The notes under the pieces were generated by a model. That model ran no database searches, was not told where the DNA came from, and saw nothing but the letters and a program-made list of their open reading frames with translations. Source: Flectobacillus major DSM 103 (lineage in GTDB: Bacteria; Bacteroidota; Bacteroidia; Cytophagales; Spirosomataceae). Taken from it: a stretch of DNA of 64,000 nt. The stretch spans positions 214,667 to 278,666 of the forward strand of contig NZ_KE386492.1 of assembly GCF_000427405.1 (NCBI RefSeq). Direction: 5' to 3'. Shown one piece after another: positions 61,401 to 64,000 of this stretch; position 1 is the stretch's first letter, and every line of letters begins with the position of its first letter. The translations under genes and the position numbers were made by a program.

Positions 61401-63990
61401 CGCATATTGGCTAGGTATCACCCACGATACCCCCACCGATACACTTTATACTGATTTTGTACACCCCGACGACCTTGTGCTTACGCTAGCTCATTTTGAA
61501 GAGCTTCGTGCAGGCAAAAAAGTGGTGTATTTTGAAAATAGATTTATTGCCCAACAAAAAGAAATAAAATGGTTTGCTTGGACAATCGCATCGGACAATG
61601 ACCTTGGTATGATTATCGCAGTAGCAAAGGACATTACCGATAAAAAGCAGAACGAACAAAACCTAATGCTTTTTAAACACGTAATGGATAATATGCTCGA
61701 TATGGTAAGCCTGTTGTCGCCCGATGGCCAACAGCTTTATCACAACAGGGCTTTTAGTACGGTTACGGGTACAGACATCGCCTTGCAGCTAGTAGATAAG
61801 CATGCTCCATTTGTCGACAAAACGCTTTCTGAAAAGGTTTATCAAAAAATTTTGGCAGGCGAACACTGGAAAAATGACGTACAAATTTATAATAGTCAGG
61901 CCGAAATAGTAGACTATTATTTGAGTGCTGGTCCTATTATGAATCCTCATAACGAAGTGGTAGCGTTGTTTGGCATATTTACCGACATCAGCGAACGCAA
62001 AAAACATGAACGAGACTTACAACAATACAACCACCAAATCACTACTATTTTAGAAAGTATCACCGACGGCTTTGTGGCTGTGAATCATAACTTTACAGTA
62101 ACCTACATGAATGCCGAGGCCGAGCGACTGTTTGGTATTAGCCGAGATTTTCTACTTCATAAAAACCTCTTTGATAAGTTTGACAAAAATGCTCCGCTAG
62201 ATTTTTATCCAGCTTATGCACAGGCCATTGAAGAAAATGTTGCAGTAGCTTTTGATAGCTATTATGAGCCTTCTCGGAGGTGGTTTCATATCAATGCTTA
62301 TCCTTCTGAAAACAGTTTATCTATATTTTATAAAGACGTTACCGAACAAAAACTCATAGAAGAACTTGCCAGAATAGAAAAAGAAACCCTAGAGTTTAAT
62401 ACCATTCCCGATAATACGCTGCAGCAGGTTTTACAATTTTATATAGATAAAGTAGGAAGCCTCCAAAACAATATTGTGAGTACTATCTGGCAGATTGAAG
62501 ATGATGTTTTGCACCCCTTGGCATGTTCAAATTTATGCCCAAAACTGGTTGAAGCCATTCAACGTTCGGGGTATTCGGGGGTAAAAGAATCCTATTTCAA
62601 ACAACCAATCTTCTCAACTAAAAAACGTTTTGTTAAAAATCTTTATCAATCTGAAGCTTGGAAACCCTATTGGGATTTGCTCAAACAACAAAAAATTTCT
62701 TCGTGTTGGTCGATTCCGATTATCAGTTCTGGTAACAAAATTATTGGCGTGTTGGCCTATTTTAGCTACGACGAGCGAGTACCAACCCGCGAGGAAGAAA
62801 ACACTATCGAAAGTGTAAGAAAGGTGATTACGCTGATTTTTGAAAACAAATTGTCTGAACAAGCGATTCGAGAAAGCAATAAGCGGTACGATTTGGTAGC
62901 CAAAGCTACCAACGATGTTATTTGGGATTTGGACCTCAATACCGAAAAAATTATCTGGAACGAAGGTATTGAACATATATTTGGATACGCCGATGCCATC
63001 CGTGAAAGTAGCTATGATTGGTGGCTCAGTAATGTACACGAAAACGATAAGAATAGAGTAAATAAAAGCTTAGGCCAACATATTATCGACAAAAAAACTC
63101 ACTGGGAAGAGGAGTATCTCTTCAGATGTGCCGACAATACTTATAGGTTTGTTTACGACCGAGGTTTTACCATTTACGACGAAAATAACAATGCCATTCG
63201 TATGATTGGGGCAATGCAGGATATTTCGATAATTAAGCAAACAGAACGTAAACTCAACGAGTTAAATACCGAATTAGAAAACCGAGCCCAAGAGCTGGCC
63301 ACATCGAACGAAGAACTGGAGCGTTTTGCCTACGTTGCTTCGCACGACCTCCAAGAGCCGCTCAGAATGGTAAGTAGTTTTTTGCAGTTGCTCAAGAAAA
63401 AATACGATAGCCAGCTCGACGAACAGGCTCAAAAGTATATATACTTTGCCGTAAACGGTTCTGAACGAATGAAGCAACTTATCATGGATTTGCTGGAATA
63501 CTCAAGAGTGGGTACAAATAAAGACGCATTTGTTTTGGTTGACCTAAACGAGGTACTCACCGAAGTGTTACAGATTTACGACGAAAAAATCAAAAAAGAA
63601 GAGGCTTGCGTTAGTGTGGCGATATTGCCCACTATTTGGGGAAATAGAGTCCAGCTAACCCAGTTGTTCCAGAACCTAATAGGAAATGCTCTGAAGTATC
63701 GAGGGCAACAAAAGCCTGTGATTACTATCGATATCGCTCAAAATGAGGAAGAATGGGTTTTCTCGGTTCAAGACAATGGTATAGGTATCGACCCGATGTA
63801 TTTCAAGAAAATTTTTATTATTTTCCAACGCTTGCATAGCAAAAACGAGTATTCGGGTACAGGTATTGGTTTGGCCATTTGTAAAAAAATCATAGAACGA
63901 CATAAAGGACATATTTGGCTAGAGAGTAAGCCCGAACAAGGAAGTACTTTTTACTTTAGTATTCCTCAATCACTAAAAAATGTAACATAA
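58426..63990 (+). CDS. Giant cytoplasmic multi-PAS/GAF sensor histidine kinase
   Basis: A 1854-residue protein with no transmembrane helix or receiver. By eye the order is six PAS/PAC domains (about 60-790), one GAF (about 800-950), three PAS/PAC (about 955-1310), a second GAF (about 1315-1475), a tenth PAS (about 1480-1615), a coiled coil, HisKA with RFAYVASHDLQEPLRM (His1640, the phytochrome-like H-box), and an ATPase domain with N-box QNLIGNALKYR, G1 QDNGIGI and G2 GTGIGLAI. So it is complete at both ends. Typical PAS markers include WELDLVNDLLQWSDE and IHPDDRDEF. Several inputs, redox or small ligands, could be integrated. No receiver gene is adjacent in the window, so the partner is unknown. 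Confidence 0.92.
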   Translation: MVDSLMQLNFLIDLLPSVEPSQIPAITQQLKETTAILQARSQYYTKITSDSQEQNTGLQDFVISSLLEACIWEYDLATQKIVFTEESIALLNKAHYELSEFVVLFEETAQYKLNNALNQLFNEAKGFELLLKTKKDSAHKWLEISGKPLKKGNGTIAFVGTLRNVDLESHYPQVINTHESSHFVHDLLAGISDGFTVISEDWVFTYANEQVAQSLRTTVDKLIGKKIWELFPEFTNGIFQKTCEQVMTQRKMQVVTSHFAPWNTWFHNRIFPSTGGISIFSTDMTAQKRLEISLLKSEADLTTLIENIPYVIFSVDMQLRLVKCNASFQAFGQQITQNVPKKNLSFMDYFGTKLSKELLDNLHGAVAGKASFIETEITIDGQVYIYEASINPSYDIHDEQVGISIFMVDITSRKQTQRILQYNEQRYRSLFDHNPNGIFSLDLSGQFTSANQALAVMLEEPLDNILNSSVKSWILPQDFAYLKTLFEEVKEGNPRTFEIDILVQKGNKKRINITHIPIIIDGQIEGIYGVLKDITHSYKAEKALAQSEKSLNDAQKIARIGSWELDLVNDLLQWSDELFSVFGIEKDGFTANFEAFAKTIHPDDRDEFMAQQNATLRGKQKLDAEHRILLKNGEVRYIHERGELITDETGKGIILRGTSQDITPRKEIELRLLQERNFLRIVLDNIPAYVYFKDKEYKHLLVNKTGLEFYGVTNEQALIHTTGHDYLDESCISLLAAQDQIVLSTAKPLINIKEYFVSKTTGLKWLLSNKVPMLDEHGKVIGVVGISRDITDSVKKELEQSHLWTISRQLNEVANLTDALQEILKTLACYLDCHIAEAWTMNVDNSQLQLNTWWASNENTIHQTAYPVVVSVDKGEGLAGLSWATQRIQQWQGSQNYPELFTPQILATVVIKSGFALPIVFRNEVIAVLIFFSEKTDIESDSSFFESVSRQIGADLSRRKAEDELNRFFDFSPDFLCILNNTGHFKKVNNVAAYWLGITHDTPTDTLYTDFVHPDDLVLTLAHFEELRAGKKVVYFENRFIAQQKEIKWFAWTIASDNDLGMIIAVAKDITDKKQNEQNLMLFKHVMDNMLDMVSLLSPDGQQLYHNRAFSTVTGTDIALQLVDKHAPFVDKTLSEKVYQKILAGEHWKNDVQIYNSQAEIVDYYLSAGPIMNPHNEVVALFGIFTDISERKKHERDLQQYNHQITTILESITDGFVAVNHNFTVTYMNAEAERLFGISRDFLLHKNLFDKFDKNAPLDFYPAYAQAIEENVAVAFDSYYEPSRRWFHINAYPSENSLSIFYKDVTEQKLIEELARIEKETLEFNTIPDNTLQQVLQFYIDKVGSLQNNIVSTIWQIEDDVLHPLACSNLCPKLVEAIQRSGYSGVKESYFKQPIFSTKKRFVKNLYQSEAWKPYWDLLKQQKISSCWSIPIISSGNKIIGVLAYFSYDERVPTREEENTIESVRKVITLIFENKLSEQAIRESNKRYDLVAKATNDVIWDLDLNTEKIIWNEGIEHIFGYADAIRESSYDWWLSNVHENDKNRVNKSLGQHIIDKKTHWEEEYLFRCADNTYRFVYDRGFTIYDENNNAIRMIGAMQDISIIKQTERKLNELNTELENRAQELATSNEELERFAYVASHDLQEPLRMVSSFLQLLKKKYDSQLDEQAQKYIYFAVNGSERMKQLIMDLLEYSRVGTNKDAFVLVDLNEVLTEVLQIYDEKIKKEEACVSVAILPTIWGNRVQLTQLFQNLIGNALKYRGQQKPVITIDIAQNEEEWVFSVQDNGIGIDPMYFKKIFIIFQRLHSKNEYSGTGIGLAICKKIIERHKGHIWLESKPEQGSTFYFSIPQSLKNVT

Positions 63991-64000
63991 TTTACTTACC

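Noticed and set aside
1..64000. tRNA, rRNA, CRISPR arrays, prophage structural genes
   Set aside because: No cloverleaf signature, rRNA segment, regularly spaced short direct repeats with unique spacers, or phage proteins were seen by eye. A dedicated search could still find an RNA gene.

Overview
The window looks like the chromosome of an AT-rich member of the Bacteroidota, probably a Cytophagales (Spirosomaceae-like) bacterium. The evidence is TonB receptors with N-terminal carboxypeptidase-regulatory-like domains, a TPR/membrane/LuxR-type regulator, many multi-PAS kinases with SHN(L/M)RS H-boxes, a YaiO-type outer membrane barrel, and promoters of the Bacteroidota TTTG / TAnnTTTG type. The lineage is inferred from protein style only. 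I saw no rRNA, tRNA, CRISPR array or phage structural gene.

Layout. 1-9.4 kb: two TonB receptor loci on the minus strand. The first, with a beta-helix lipoprotein cut by the window edge, carries an in-frame amber stop; between the loci lies a TPR-HTH regulator. 9.7-12.2 kb: a KefG/KefB-like potassium efflux pair, convergent with a FUSC-family membrane protein. 14.6-31.3 kb: a signalling and cell-surface region with a PAS kinase and receiver pair, a GAF hybrid kinase, a TonB-like protein, a HEAT-repeat membrane protein coupled to a processive GT2 glycosyltransferase, a free receiver, an Hpt protein, an LtaS-like phosphoglycerol transferase, an unknown membrane-anchored protein, a TPR/YaiO outer membrane barrel, and a GAF protein. 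Together these look like a phosphorelay-controlled exopolysaccharide export system, with a sigma-54-like promoter in front of the YaiO gene.

32.2-39.7 kb: a RAYT (REP-associated tyrosine transposase) beside its own palindromic repeat array, followed by a MacA/TolC/MacB-like exporter operon with two permeases. A second REP-bounded tandem array sits between the two permease genes. 39.9-43.1 kb: an orphan receiver whose phosphorylation Asp is Glu, a lipoprotein and a metallophosphoesterase. 43.4-51.2 kb: a sugar or hexuronate-type region with a type-B carboxylesterase divergent from an ExuT-like MFS transporter, a LacI regulator, a ROK protein without the usual zinc motif, and a DUF4861 protein.

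51.9-64 kb: a LexA/CI-like XRE-S24 repressor, a second PAS kinase and receiver pair that parallels the one at 14.6 kb, an AraC regulator, and a 1854-residue cytoplasmic kinase with about ten PAS and two GAF domains. Strong hairpins separate most transcription units. Several upstream ATGs give better starts than the longest open frames, which often begin at TTG or GTG.
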